Shown in pieces: positions 57,001-63,651 of a DNA stretch of 64,000 nucleotides. The DNA lies in assembly GCA_009869945.1 (NCBI GenBank), contig WIXG01000062.1:62001-126000 (forward strand), read 5' to 3'. Source of the stretch: Mesaphorura yosii (lineage: Eukaryota; Arthropoda; Collembola; Poduromorpha; Tullbergiidae). Made by a program: the position numbers and the translations under genes. Under the pieces are notes generated by a model. The model was not told the DNA's origin. It saw only the letters and a program-made list of their open reading frames with translations, and did not search any database. The stretch's first letter is position 1, and each line of letters opens with the position of its first letter.

Positions 57001-57098
57001 GTCGATGGAGGCTTTATTACTAAGAAAGGTCACGTAATTCAGATGTACTTACTTTTAAGAAGAACTGCACGTGGTTTGGCCTGTTTTCGACGGGACAT
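1..57098 (-). CDS. Oaz: Zinc-finger transcription factor, ZNF423/ZNF521 (Oaz) orthologue, whole gene, 3' end outside the window
   Basis: Multi-C2H2 nuclear regulator; vertebrate ZNF423/ZNF521 bind EBF/COE factors and SMADs. Long-form coding exons, in transcript order: 57098-57053, 43573-43262, 4792-4563, 2859-2717, 2083-1923, 1788-1742, 1006-649, 443-10. All have GT-AG borders and matching phases (1,1,0,2,1,0,1,0), giving 577 codons before the left edge. An alternative start exon lies at 5686-5605. Visible parts: NuRD motif [10 protein letters not shown] at residues 1-10, acidic region about 20-120, then eight finger-like units from about 179 to 550. Fingers 1-4 follow ZNF423/521 closely, for example [25 protein letters not shown]. 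The vertebrate proteins have about 30 fingers, so more exons should lie to the left. The OAS-like gene sits antisense in intron 2. Family assignment comes from remembered vertebrate sequences, not a search. Confidence 0.9.
10..443 (-). CDS. Oaz: Oaz exon: fingers 7 and 8, Gln-rich tail
   Basis: Acceptor TGTTCAG, two leading bases, then [20 protein letters not shown]. Finger 7 is [22 protein letters not shown] and finger 8 is [23 protein letters not shown] Gln-rich stretch with [14 protein letters not shown] follows, ending at ATGCAG|GTAAAT (phase 0) ten bases from the window edge. Fingers 7 and 8 parallel CNYCPEMFADINSLQEH and CNQCSMGFLTESSLTEH of ZNF423. The gene continues to the left. Confidence 0.88.
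649..1006 (-). CDS. Oaz: Oaz exon: end of finger 5, Ser/Gly linker, finger 6
   Basis: Acceptor TTCATTTAG, then THVSHHH completing finger 5. A long linker rich in Ser, Gly and basic residues follows ([22 protein letters not shown], six glycines), then finger 6, [22 protein letters not shown]. The donor GTAAGT is at phase 1. In finger 6 the position of the first zinc Cys (CPYC in ZNF423) reads SIYC, with another Cys four residues on, so the finger is non-canonical. Length is 358 nt. Confidence 0.88.
1742..1788 (-). CDS. Oaz: Oaz 47-nt microexon: zinc knuckle of finger 5
   Basis: This exon is too short for ORF scans. It is found between a CTCACTTTAG acceptor and an ACAG|GTAAAT donor. It encodes (R)[15 protein letters not shown], the Cys pair and loop of finger 5; the following exon supplies THVSHH with the histidines. 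Entering at phase 1 and leaving at phase 0, it is exactly what reconciles the phase-1 donor at 1923 with the phase-0 acceptor at 1006. It corresponds to [22 protein letters not shown] of ZNF423. Skipping it would shift the frame. Confidence 0.85.
1923..2083 (-). CDS. Oaz: Oaz exon: end of finger 3, finger 4
   Basis: Begins with the last base of the Ser codon and [10 protein letters not shown], completing finger 3. Then comes finger 4 ([21 protein letters not shown]) and the linker [15 protein letters not shown]. The donor GTAAGT follows at phase 1. Length is 161 nt. The order and spacing match ZNF423 ([21 protein letters not shown]). Confidence 0.93.
2084..2716 (-). other. Oaz intron between the finger 3 exons
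   Basis: AT-rich sequence of about 630 nt with canonical GT-AG ends. I see no gene or repeat in it. Confidence 0.8.
2717..2859 (-). CDS. Oaz: Oaz exon: end of finger 1, finger 2, most of the finger 3 knuckle
   Basis: The exon starts at [10 protein letters not shown] after a CTGCACAG acceptor, completing finger 1. It then encodes finger 2 ([21 protein letters not shown]), the TGDKKY linker and the Cys pair of finger 3 ([10 protein letters not shown]). The donor GTAAGT is at phase 2, inside the Ser codon of SRSDHLKIH. The sequence is nearly identical to the ZNF423/521 core. Confidence 0.95.
2860..4562 (-). other. Oaz intron inside finger 1
   Basis: About 1.7 kb between a GTACGC donor and a GCACAG acceptor. 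Short open frames here have no coding character. I see no gene or repeat. Confidence 0.75.
4563..4792 (-). CDS. Oaz: Oaz exon: DPSLSW linker and first half of finger 1
   Basis: Common exon reached from both start exons (acceptor phase 1; TTGACAG). Residues include [12 protein letters not shown], matching DDPQLSWVASSP of ZNF423, then [22 protein letters not shown], matching [22 protein letters not shown]. The donor GTACGC falls at phase 0 inside the finger, after the first zinc histidine; the second histidine is in the next exon. Length is 230 nt. Confidence 0.92.
4793..5604 (-). other. Oaz intron between the alternative start exon and the common exon
   Basis: About 800 nt, forming the last part of long-form intron 2. 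No gene is recognised; the open frames of 70-90 codons on the minus strand look like chance. Confidence 0.7.
5605..5686 (-). CDS. Oaz: Oaz alternative first coding exon, short form
   Basis: ATG at 5686 is the first methionine after an in-frame TAA. The exon encodes 27 residues, [18 protein letters not shown] and nine more, then one base (phase 1) before a GTGGGT donor. The phase matches the acceptor of the 4792 exon, completing an Asp codon. A pyrimidine-rich AG (GTTATTCTCAG) about 25 bp upstream may join a non-coding leader exon. This start would give a protein lacking the NuRD motif and acidic exon. ZNF423 in vertebrates also has alternative N-termini with and without MSRRKQ. I do not recognise the peptide with certainty; exon status rests on the ORF, donor and phase. 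Confidence 0.7.
5687..18700. other. Intronic DNA of Oaz (long form); probable promoter side of the short form near 5.7-6.6 kb
   Basis: Thirteen kilobases without a recognisable gene, RNA or mobile element. The stretch just above 5,686 should hold the leader and promoter of the short Oaz form, but I could not place a start site. A CpG-containing patch with alternating TACGCG occurs at 7,155-7,195. All open frames are under 130 codons with no family resemblance. Confidence 0.6.
18756..18765 (+). promoter_or_regulatory. NF-kappaB/Relish-type site upstream of the OAS-like gene
   Basis: GGGAATCTCC fits the kappaB consensus GGGRNNYYCC with no mismatch. It lies about 70 bp upstream of a TATA-like box and 260 bp upstream of the start codon. 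Such sites control immune genes in arthropods. A single ten-base match can occur by chance; position next to an immune-type gene is the argument. Confidence 0.45.
18827..18834 (+). promoter_or_regulatory. TATA-like box of the OAS-like gene
   Basis: TATTTAAG lies about 85 bp before the probable leader donor. ETS-type ACCGGAAA and AGGAAGT motifs follow at 18,893-18,908. The transcription start itself is not fixed; TCAGT-type initiators occur nearby. Confidence 0.3.
18913..19000 (+). other. Probable 88-nt leader intron of the OAS-like gene
   Basis: AAAA|GTAAGT at 18,913 and TCTTTAATAG ending at 19,000 form a plausible intron of the same size class as the FCP1 introns. Reading through the joined leader finds no earlier in-frame methionine, so translation still starts at 19,025. 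Confidence 0.45.
19025..20020 (+). CDS. OAS-like nucleotidyltransferase with degenerate active site, nested in an Oaz intron
   Basis: Single-exon gene, 331 residues, resembling 2'-5'-oligoadenylate synthases, which make 2-5A on sensing dsRNA and belong to the cGAS/OAS superfamily. The clearest evidence is the C-terminal domain: [13 protein letters not shown] (residues 179-191, matching LIRLVKHWY), STIMELVVV (203-211, matching YALELLTVY) and [11 protein letters not shown] (262-272, matching RPVILDPADP). In the core, Asp68 and Asp120 (VVYDIIP, matching VEFDVLP) match the second and third metal ligands. The first Asp is Thr66, and the Gly-Gly-Ser loop is absent around residues 50-60. This suggests a pseudoenzyme or binding-only sensor. 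ATG at 19,025 follows an in-frame stop at 18,998; a GTG nine bases earlier is not needed. Length is near the OAS1 norm of about 350-400. AATAAA follows the stop. Not recognised at species level. Confidence 0.8.
   Translation: MEVQKDRAATLFADRVKPTVEYLRKVREGATALCKILESQSAYKIGHERIAISMRNKCGLQTQIATCDLFLYMNDIKLEDWSGQARNVAAAFEKTLTSMEFRVSRGELILQVEYNGVVYDIIPSLNVSPKGETEESKLEKADVGTTVELVESQGLLLVETPTPPRMFTSAFIDDYGMTIKFTAWLAKYWDSRIEVYEYVDGRSTIMELVVVNSNANFMDHRDKTVLRCFKRFLQAMLQFRDLEIVLSNVYKTSDVPNCARGRRPVIMDPVCPFHNLGLLRADVIRTFEDKARATLKKLSEFERSSNFEFGTVFDLECGVQPQDMVQFLCSD
20102..20107 (+). terminator. Poly(A) signal of the OAS-like gene
   Basis: AATAAA 82 bp after the stop codon, in an otherwise short 3' UTR. 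Confidence 0.6.
42223..42246. repeat. Short (GAGCA)n tandem repeat
   Basis: About four and a half copies of a five-base unit. A minor microsatellite in an intron. Confidence 0.6.
42498..42528. repeat. Perfect 14-bp inverted repeat with a 3-nt loop
   Basis: ATGAAATGCACGGT and its exact reverse complement are separated by AGC. It would form a tight hairpin in DNA or RNA. It is too short for a microRNA precursor and has no T tract that would mark a Pol III end. Confidence 0.7.
43262..43573 (-). CDS. Oaz: Oaz coding exon 2, long form: acidic linker
   Basis: The exon is 312 nt, flanked by a strong acceptor (pyrimidine tract then TTTTGCAG) and a GAAG|GTGAGT donor, phase 1 at both ends. It joins exon 1 through an Asn codon and the 4792 exon through an Asp codon. 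The roughly 104 residues are acidic and low in complexity, including [13 protein letters not shown] consensus SUMO site, IKTE, sits at about residue 60. It corresponds in position to the acidic N-terminal region of ZNF423/521 but lacks the extra finger the vertebrate proteins carry there. Because its length is a multiple of three and its phases are equal, it could be skipped without a frame change. Assignment to Oaz rests on strand, phase and position rather than residue identity. Confidence 0.75.
48033..48064. repeat. Tandem duplication of a 15-bp unit
   Basis: ATGCGGGATAGCGGA occurs twice head to tail, with the first bases of a third copy. A minor local duplication. Confidence 0.7.
50001..54848 (+). 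CDS. Candidate spliced gene of unknown family, antisense in Oaz intron 1 (weak)
   Basis: Three possible exons share compatible phases. The first runs 50,001-50,208: acceptor TAAACTCAG, roughly 69 codons including [17 protein letters not shown], donor GTATGT. The second is about 50,652-50,729: weak acceptor GACTAAG, codons ending NPDLVHWI, strong donor GTAAGT. The third is about 54,689-54,848: acceptor TTCCAAAG, about 53 codons ending at a stop. Joined, they stay open, but no start exon was found, I recognise no domain, and GC-rich patches give open frames by chance. It could equally be a non-coding transcript or nothing. Confidence 0.17.
50785..50802. repeat. Perfect 18-bp palindrome
   Basis: TTCATGCCATGGCATGAA equals its own reverse complement. 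It could be a site for a dimeric DNA-binding protein or chance. Confidence 0.6.
57053..57098 (-). CDS. Oaz: Oaz coding exon 1, long form: NuRD-recruitment motif
   Basis: The exon encodes [15 protein letters not shown] and then one base of the next codon (phase 1), followed by a GTAAGT donor. MSRRKQ(A/x)KPR is the N-terminal motif shared by the FOG, SALL and ZNF521 families, which binds the NuRD co-repressor through RBBP4/7. Vertebrate ZNF521 and one ZNF423 isoform begin the same way. A run of six CAG units lies in the leader 3 bp upstream of the ATG on the minus strand. The 5' non-coding exon and transcription start were not determined. Confidence 0.9.
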
Positions 57099-57125
57099 AT
57101 TCTGCTGCTGCTGCTGCTGCTTGAA
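57099..57125 (-). repeat. (CAG)6 repeat in the leader just before the Oaz long-form ATG
   Basis: Read on the minus strand, six consecutive CAG units end 3 bp before the start codon. On the plus strand this is a CTG run. It is a short microsatellite in probable 5' UTR and is non-coding in the frame used by Oaz. Confidence 0.7.
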
Positions 57126-57672
57126 CGTGGACACTTGTCTCAGATTATCAAAATCACTGTCAAGTGGCTGCGACTAGGAATGCATGTCCGAATCTCCTCC
57201 TGACTGATAATTTAGCAATAGCAATGTAATTTACCAATGTTTGTGGTTGTGGTTGACGCGAGTTCTCACATTCTTGACTGGTGATCGAAAAGGACAGATC
57301 ACTTGCCGGTTGTTAATGATCTCACGTGCTGCCTGTTCACTATGACATGTGCGCGAGAGTACAGCAATAGGAGAGAAAACACCGACTACCTTCACGAACG
57401 ACGGATTCACAATGAATGAAACGAATTCGGTTCGGAGTTTGGAGAAAGGGGCTGCGCGGCGAGAGAAAACCAGAAGCGAGAAGCCTCATACGAGAGATAC
57501 TAGCAAAGTTTTACGCAGGCGTGAGCGTGAGTGTAAGCTCGTGAATGGGACGCTTTCTTTCCCAGTAGAATCGTGAGTTCTAAGTAGGAACAACAAAGAA
57601 AAAGATAAAATTCATCTCATTGCAAACTCTGCAAACTGTGTATATTGTATTTATGATTTTTGATTTGAAGTG
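57126..57672. other. Probable Oaz long-form promoter and leader region
   Basis: Lies between the CENP-L poly(A) signal and the Oaz start codon, both on the minus strand. It should contain the long-form promoter, but no TATA box or initiator could be assigned. A possible short leader intron with donor ATTG|GTAAAT (minus strand) lies near 57,230. Confidence 0.4.
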
Positions 57673-57678
57673 TTTATT
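57673..57678 (-). terminator. Poly(A) signal of CENP-L
   Basis: AATAAA on the minus strand, about 410 bp after the CENP-L stop. This gives an AT-rich 3' UTR of roughly 430 nt. It is the first full AATAAA hexamer I noticed downstream of the gene. Confidence 0.5.
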
Positions 57679-58084
57679 TCGTACTAATATTCCTCATAAA
57701 GTTAGAGACCTATGTAAATACTTATGTTAGTATTCACTTTAATGATTTAGTGAAGAACTAACGATTTTGGAATGAATGGAATTCTGATTGATACATAGGC
57801 TAAGAGAGGTAATTAAAATATTTAAGTACAAAATTATAAAATAAGCGTAAGCGGAGTAGAGACGAAGATGAAATGAGTCAGCGTATTGCATTTTTAAGAC
57901 ACGTAATATTCACTATGTGCCTTGTGCTAATTCCACACGAGATCACCAGAACAGTAAAACAGTATTGAGCTTTAAGTTGTTAAGTTGAACTTTAAGTAAT
58001 TAAGCTGGTACAGAGAATTTGTATAAGAAGATTGAGGTAATTACTAGAAGTCTATTGTCTACGCCTCCTCGCCTGACGCCTGGG

Positions 58085-59370
58085 CTACGCACGAACTCGT
58101 TCCAATGCCTGCGTGAGTTGAGCCAAAATGCTCAAAATCATATCGATGTCCTCCAGCCTCAGTTTGAACTGTGAAAACCAACAATTGAACAATTACAATT
58201 CCACCTTTCACGGGGTATCTGCCGTATCGTTTTAAGAAATCTGAGTTACGTACTCGGCCGTCTGACGTTAGAACGAAGGAATTCGATGAAATCTTCAAAA
58301 TCGCAGCTTTGGCAAAGTCAATCTTGTCTCTAGCCATAAGCTCTTTGCTGATATCGCTCCAAATGACTTGGATAGCTTCACCTATCGAGTTAGGATCGTG
58401 AAGGAATCTGGAAATGACAAATAAAATGTACAATGGCTCGTCTATTGCTTGTAAGCTTAATTCCTTCTTAAGAAACTAACTTTACCTTTTCCATTTACGG
58501 ATGAATGGGGCAAATACGACTATTGTATCTAATTTTGCTCCAAATGAGTTGGATCGTAACCCATGAGCATATGTGAGTCGTAGTTTATCGCTTCGTTGGG
58601 CTGTCCGAATTGATTCCAACATCCAGGCTGCAGTCACACTCTTGATGACCTTCTGTGAGAGCTCCGTGGCTATGAAATTGCAAGAGAACAGAGTCTCCAG
58701 TGCCGGTTCAAGAATTTTCCAGTATTTACTTGATCCATTATAGATAGCGGATGGAAGATTTTTAACGTCCTTCGTTCGCTTGAAATGTCGAACACTGGTT
58801 TTTGAAGAACCATACCCAAGAAACATGGCCATAAAACACGCACTCCTGCAATTAAAAAATGCTGAATGAAGCTTTAACGCATTTTGCATTAAAGTAGGGT
58901 ATTCTCACCTCGTTTCTCTTTGCCTGCCACGCTGTTCAAAAATTTCGATGAACATGAGTTCATCCTCGGATTCATCAGGATTCAGGGGAAGGAAGAAGCA
59001 TTTAGTCATGAACACTTTGGTACCGGTGGTATCAATTTTATCAGCGTGGCGCACCAGGGCTGAATCAAGTGTTTTCCCATACTTCTTCAGAGATAGACTA
59101 TCATTTTTGATATTGCAAAGAGGTGTCACTTTGCAAATCTGACATGTGCCAGAAATTATCACTAATAAAAATATAACAGAAGTAAGATTATACAATTAGA
59201 CTGTTATCTAATACAAGAATAGCGACAAATTCATAGACAGAAACGTTGAACTTACTTTTAATTTTCGTCAACACCAGAGGTTCGCCATCATCGTCACTCT
59301 CCTCCTCCTCCTCGTCTTCGCCCGGTTCAACAGCTGCTGCCTCCGTCGCCGGTCTTTTATGGCGCGACAT
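58085..59370 (-). CDS. cenpl: Centromere protein L (CENP-L)
   Basis: Inner kinetochore (CCAN) subunit that pairs with CENP-N at centromeric chromatin. Five exons: 59370-59256, 59161-58909, 58845-58486, 58407-58254, 58168-58085. All are GT-AG with agreeing phases, giving 321 residues (human 344). The N-terminus is acidic (DEEEEESDDDGE). Matches to human CENP-L: VTPLCNIKNDSLSLKKYGKTL to LTPLYKFSYSNLKEYSRLL; LEPALETLFSCNFIATEL to GTWFQKTFDCYFSPLAI; DFAKAAILKISSNSFVLTSDG to HLSATRLVRVSTSVASAHTDG; and the last exon, DIDMILSILAQLTQAL, to KYLIGVLAYLTELAI. Alignments are from memory; several weak matches in the same order make the call firm. CENP-L is absent from flies, so its presence is taxonomically informative. 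It is divergent from FCP1. Confidence 0.85.
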
Positions 59371-59902
59371 TATTATGGTACAATTTCCGGTTTCGTCTTG
59401 GAGCTTGGATCCTAAATTCTTCTAATCTACATCACGTTGATACTTTTGTCAGTTGAAATTATGAAATCACAAGGGCGCAAGGATACAGCCAGCGTCACCT
59501 TTCTACGCACTCACACCTTTATTAAATGAATTCATTCTTGTCTCGACTTGTTTATCGCTCGTTATACGAAAATGGGCTCGCTTTTTTCTGAAAATTGTTG
59601 AATTTTTTAACATTTGAAACTACAAATTAATTTGACGAACTTTTTCCACACATATTGTGTGTCGCCAGCTAGCTAATTATCGATACATTCACATTAGGAA
59701 ATCGTCAATGATAGAATGTAGACTGTAGTGGGTACGATTTCAAAGTCGCTTCCTTCCTAAAAGAGTTTAACAGAAACCAAACTGGGAAGTCAAAGTCGTT
59801 TCATTTCGTTGACCATTTTGTGTCAAGTAAAATTAAGGCCCCCATCCTGCCGTGTCCAATTTATTAGGAGTCGTTAGCTAGTTAAGAAAACACCTGGAGA
59901 AA
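59371..59902. promoter_or_regulatory. Bidirectional promoter region of CENP-L and FCP1
   Basis: About 530 bp between two divergent start codons, AT-rich. It contains a perfect DRE-type site and, near the CENP-L start, a CCGGAAAT ETS-type motif. There is no TATA box in a convincing place, as expected for housekeeping genes. Confidence 0.55.
59678..59685. promoter_or_regulatory. DRE-type element TATCGATA
   Basis: Perfect palindromic match to the DNA replication-related element bound by DREF in flies, typical of replication, cell-cycle and housekeeping promoters. It lies about 225 bp from the FCP1 ATG and 310 bp from the CENP-L ATG, so it could serve both. Function is inferred. Confidence 0.5.
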
Positions 59903-62900
59903 ATGAGTGGTCAAAAGGAAAACAAAGAATGTCTTCATTTGGTCGTAAGTTATCATAAATTTCATATCATTAAAGTTCCAATTTTGCTGTTGATAACTAA
60001 ATTTATGCTGACCTTTGCAATGCCAAATTCATAGACATGGAAGGATATGTGCGCTGAATGTGGACTTGATTTAACCAAACTGGATGCAAAGCCACCGACG
60101 TCTTCAGACTCTTACGTATCCATGGTCCACACAGTTCCTGATCTCAAAGTCAGCTTATCGGTACGCTTAATTCCACCAATTAAACCTTTGTGATTATAAT
60201 GCTTGCCACCCTGAATCAAGAACTATACTGCTACCTTTCAGGATGCAAGAATAATTGACAAAGATGAGGAAACGCGACTCTTGCAAGAAAAAAAGTTACA
60301 TCTCCTTGTGGACTTGGATCAAACTCTCATTCACACCACTAATGACAACGTTCCAGCTAATCTTCAGGTAGGCTATTGGCTGACAAAATGATGTGTCTGA
60401 TTCTCCGAAATCTAATGTTTGGTTTCTTTTGGATAGGATGTAATCCATTTCCAGTTGTGGGGGCCAAATTCACCTTGGTACCACACAAGACTGCGTCCAG
60501 GGACACGTGAGTTTCTGAGGAACATCAGTAAGTTGTACCAGCTCCATATCTGCACCTTCGGAACAAGACACTACGCTCACATAATTGCAAGGCACTTGGA
60601 CCCAGAAGGAAAATACTTCTACAATAGAATTTTATCAAGAGATGAATGTTTCAGTCAAAACTCGAAAACTGCTAACCTGAAAGAATTATTTCCGAATGGA
60701 GACCACATGGTAAGTAATTTGCGCTGCACCATTAGTGCTAGTTCGCCTTTTTCTAGAATTCTAATGAGCAAGCTATCTTTCGCTTAGGTCTGCATTATTG
60801 ATGATCGTGAAGATGTCTGGAATTTTGCTCCCAACCTCATCCATGTCAAGCCATATCATTTCTTCCGTCACACTGGCGACATTAATGCTCCACCCGGTCT
60901 TGCAAAGAAAGATAATGACGACAAAACTGGGTTTGATTTCTCAAAGGTGGGTGAGAATGGTCAAAATTTGGAAAGTATCAAGGTCGAGGAACCTCAAATG
61001 GCTGAGACGAGTTCAAAAACAGCACCTGATGACAACTCATCTCCTTCCGAAGTGGACACAAACTCTGAAGCTAAGAAGGAATTGAAACGGAAGGAATCTG
61101 CACAAGTTACCAATGACTTGGAACTGAGTGATGATGAACAGAATTCTGAAAGCAAAAGCAGTGATAGCTCTAGCAGTGATAGTTCCAGCAGCAGCGGGAG
61201 TGACTCAGAGGAAAAAGCAAACGATGGTGATACTGAGTCAGAAAATGAAAATTCAGTTGGTAGCAAATGTGATAATAGTTCTAAGCCGATGACGGGTGCT
61301 CAAGCTCAAGAATTAACGAAGACTGATTCGGAAGGAAGCGTAGAAAAGCCGACGCCAAATCTTGATGGTAATAAAAATGAAGAACTGCCTAATACCAATG
61401 CAACTTCTGGACCTGAATCGAACAAGTCCACGAATTCCAACTCCCCAGATACCCAGCCCTTCAAGAAAGACGAAAATTCTCAGAGCAGAGATGCAAAGAC
61501 GAACGAGGAAACGGATTCCAAGAACGTTACAGAGATTTCCGTTGCAATTGGATCTGTGCTTCCGCCACCAGCTCCAGGCGAAGATGCTATAAAAGTAGAG
61601 GACCAAGACGATTATTTAATGTATCTGGAAGTCATCTTAAGACAAATCCACTTGGCATACTACGCACTTCATGACGAATCAAAAGGTCAGGAGAATTATC
61701 AAGGAACGGATGTCAAAATTGTGATCCCGTATGTTCGAAAGAAGGTCTTGAAGGTTAATGAACTCAATACATGGAGCACTTTAATATTTTACTATTACTT
61801 GTACTCACGCTTTGCTATGCTGGCTTGTTTTGTTCAGGGTTGCAGTATGGTTTTCAGTGGAGTTGTTCCAATAGATCAGTCGATAGAATCAAGTCGCGCA
61901 TATTCCGTTGCTGTTAGTCTTGGAGCTGTTGTTACAGACAAAATCATCCCACCAGCAAAACCAAATTTAGCCGGTAGTTCAAAGGAAATGATACCAACGA
62001 CGCACGTGGTGGCGGCACGTTCCGGCACAGTGAAAGTTAAGGATGCAATTTTGCATAAGAACATCCACATCGTGACACCGGACTGGTTATGGTGTTGTGC
62101 CGAGCGGTGGGAGCACGTGGACGAGAGATTATTCTCGTTGATTAATAAATCGTCGGCAAACAAAAGTGGAGCAGCATTTGGCAGCAGCCCAGACGGACGG
62201 AAACATAAGCGAGGGAGTAAAAAGGGTGAGGAAGAGGATGATGCGATTTTCGAGTCAAGCCAGTCAACTGGTACGTTTCAGAGTATTCAGAGGTCATTTT
62301 CAAGCTAATAATGCTTTCTCTTCGGAATTAGTCTCGTAATCCACCACCACCTTCAATTTTATTCCTCTTTTCTACTCTTGAAGGGAGTCAAGGAAGTCAG
62401 CCGATTCCCGCAGCAAGACGAGGAAGGACTCCAAGCGGTCGTTTCATGGATACCATTAACCCTTTGTTGTCGTTTTCGATGGACGAGATAGAAAGCATGG
62501 GCCACGAAGTAGATGACATTTGCAATGAATCGGGATCTGAAAGTAGCAGCTCAAGTGCCGAAGAAACCCCGAAAGTACCGCCACCGAATAGAAAAGTTTC
62601 AAGAAGTCAAAGTTTGCATGATCAAGAAAATGCCCGAATTCTAGCCAAACTGGAAAAGATTAAGGAATCGTCCTCGTCCAGTGACAGTGATTTTGGTAAG
62701 GCTGAATTAGAGTTTAGCATAGTTCAGACTGCAAAGTTTACAATAATTTTCTCGTATCCATTTCCAGATTCATCTCAAGAAACTAGCTCAAGAAGGAAAC
62801 GAAAAGTTGACGAAACTGAGACGGACGACGAACCTTTGAATTCAAAATTCCGTCGTGGAGAAGGATTGCCAAGTGATATCGATACCTTAAACCTGACTAA

Positions 62901-63027
62901 CGCATCTTCTGATGATGATGAAGTCGAAGTCAACCAGGAAGACGAACGTATGGCACAGGAAGTTGAAAGAGGATTTTTAGAAGATTTGGACGAATCGTCC
63001 AAATCGCATGACCAGTTTGATTTTTAA
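59903..63027 (+). CDS. Fcp1: RNA polymerase II CTD phosphatase FCP1
   Basis: Nuclear Mg-dependent phosphatase that removes phosphate from the RNA polymerase II C-terminal repeat, recycling the enzyme after transcription. Eight exons: 59903-59944, 60035-60160, 60242-60367, 60437-60709, 60788-61753, 61838-62270, 62384-62695, 62768-63027; 845 residues (human 961). Features: Cys pairs near residues 10-24 (CLH, CAEC), catalytic DLDQTLIHTT with Asp80 and Asp82, CIIDDREDVW at about 191-200, NAPPG, and a Ser/acidic linker (SSDSSSSDSSSSSGSDSEE). A BRCT domain spans about 512-605, ending VTPDWLWCCAERW. The RAP74-type tail includes DEIESMGHEVDDI and ERMAQEVERGFLEDLDES. The human biotinyl-like N-terminal extension is absent. 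Introns are 69-113 nt; the 84-nt and 72-nt ones are stop-free. Confidence 0.95.
61754..61837 (+). other. FCP1 84-nt intron, in-frame and stop-free
   Basis: GTTAAT donor and TTTGTTCAG acceptor, phase 0 at both ends. The 28 codons read through without a stop, so intron retention would insert 28 residues just before the BRCT domain. Human FCP1 runs directly from KVLAD into VAIIFSG here, which supports treating it as an intron. Confidence 0.75.
62696..62767 (+). other. FCP1 72-nt intron, in-frame and stop-free
   Basis: GTAAGG donor and TTTCCAG acceptor, phase 1 at both ends. It too is open in the coding frame for 24 codons. The flanking exons are both Ser-rich and acidic, fitting FCP1 without it. 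Confidence 0.75.
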
Positions 63028-63541
63028 TAGACAGCGGACGATTCGATTTGTTTTCTCTTCTAACGTCATTCTTGGTGTTTTTGTCTTTCGACTTTCAAGT
63101 TTCAAACTTTAGTTTTGAATACTTCTTCTGTTAATTAGTCTTTTAAGTTCTGTTTGTATAAAGGTAAATGACAATTACAGCGAAGGATACATGTGTGAGT
63201 TTTTAATTAGTATTTGTACTTATGCATCTTTCATTTTATTTGGTACTTGAAACATCAGATTTTCATTCAAGTCTCAACTGGTAATGCAATAACTGCAATA
63301 ATGTTCAAGGAAAGAGTTTGACGATGTTAGTTGGTTTCGGAGGATCTCCTGTTGCAATTCATTAACTGTGGTACAAACATTGTAATACTGTAAACTAACC
63401 CTTCCTCTCGTAGTGTTTTTCGTATTCGTGTAAGAGATGACGTGTCAACGTCATCCAGTAGATACTGAAACTGAAGGTACAATTGTTATCTTGAAATTCC
63501 ATTACTTGTGTCATTTTATCCTGTAAGTTGAGAAGAATGTA

Positions 63542-63547
63542 AATAAA
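63542..63547 (+). terminator. Poly(A) signal of FCP1
   Basis: AATAAA about 515 bp after the FCP1 stop codon. Confidence 0.6.
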
Positions 63548-63580
63548 GCTTCAGTAACAGCGTAGGTTTAATCATCTTCA

Positions 63581-63586
63581 TTTATT
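63581..63586 (-). terminator. Poly(A) signal of mRpS17
   Basis: AATAAA on the minus strand, 66 bp after the mRpS17 stop and 34 bp from the opposing FCP1 signal. Confidence 0.6.
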
Positions 63587-63651
63587 TCGTAATAGCAAAT
63601 GATTGGTTAATTCCTAACAGAAGTCCTAATGTTACTCTTAACACTTACAAT

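Larger units (their letters stand above)
43574..57052. other. Oaz intron 1 (13.5 kb)
   Basis: Long intron between the NuRD-motif exon and the acidic exon. Mostly AT-rich with GC-richer patches at 45.96-46.62, 49.85-50.25 and 50.54-50.74 kb. A tandem pair of a 15-bp unit lies at 48,033-48,064 and an 18-bp palindrome at 50,785-50,802. The only gene-like signal is the plus-strand exon series at 50.0-54.8 kb. Confidence 0.6.

Noticed and set aside
5687-57052. Search by eye for retroviral, LTR, Polinton or other mobile-element remains
   Set aside because: No reverse transcriptase, integrase, transposase, capsid or polymerase motifs and no long terminal repeats were recognised. Diverged non-coding copies could be missed without a repeat library.
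5687-57052. Conserved microRNAs such as let-7, miR-1, miR-8, miR-9, miR-10, miR-124 and bantam
   Set aside because: None of these mature sequences was seen by eye; an apparent miR-8-like start near 63,380 diverges after nine bases.
56782-57175. Open plus-strand frame of about 131 codons across the Oaz first exon
   Set aside because: It lacks a good start, overlaps the well-supported MSRRKQ exon in antisense, includes a poly-Cys run from the CAG repeat, and resembles no family I know.
60994-61606. Minus-strand ORFs opposite the FCP1 linker
   Set aside because: They are antisense shadows of the Ser/acidic FCP1 coding exon (runs of Leu and Ser).
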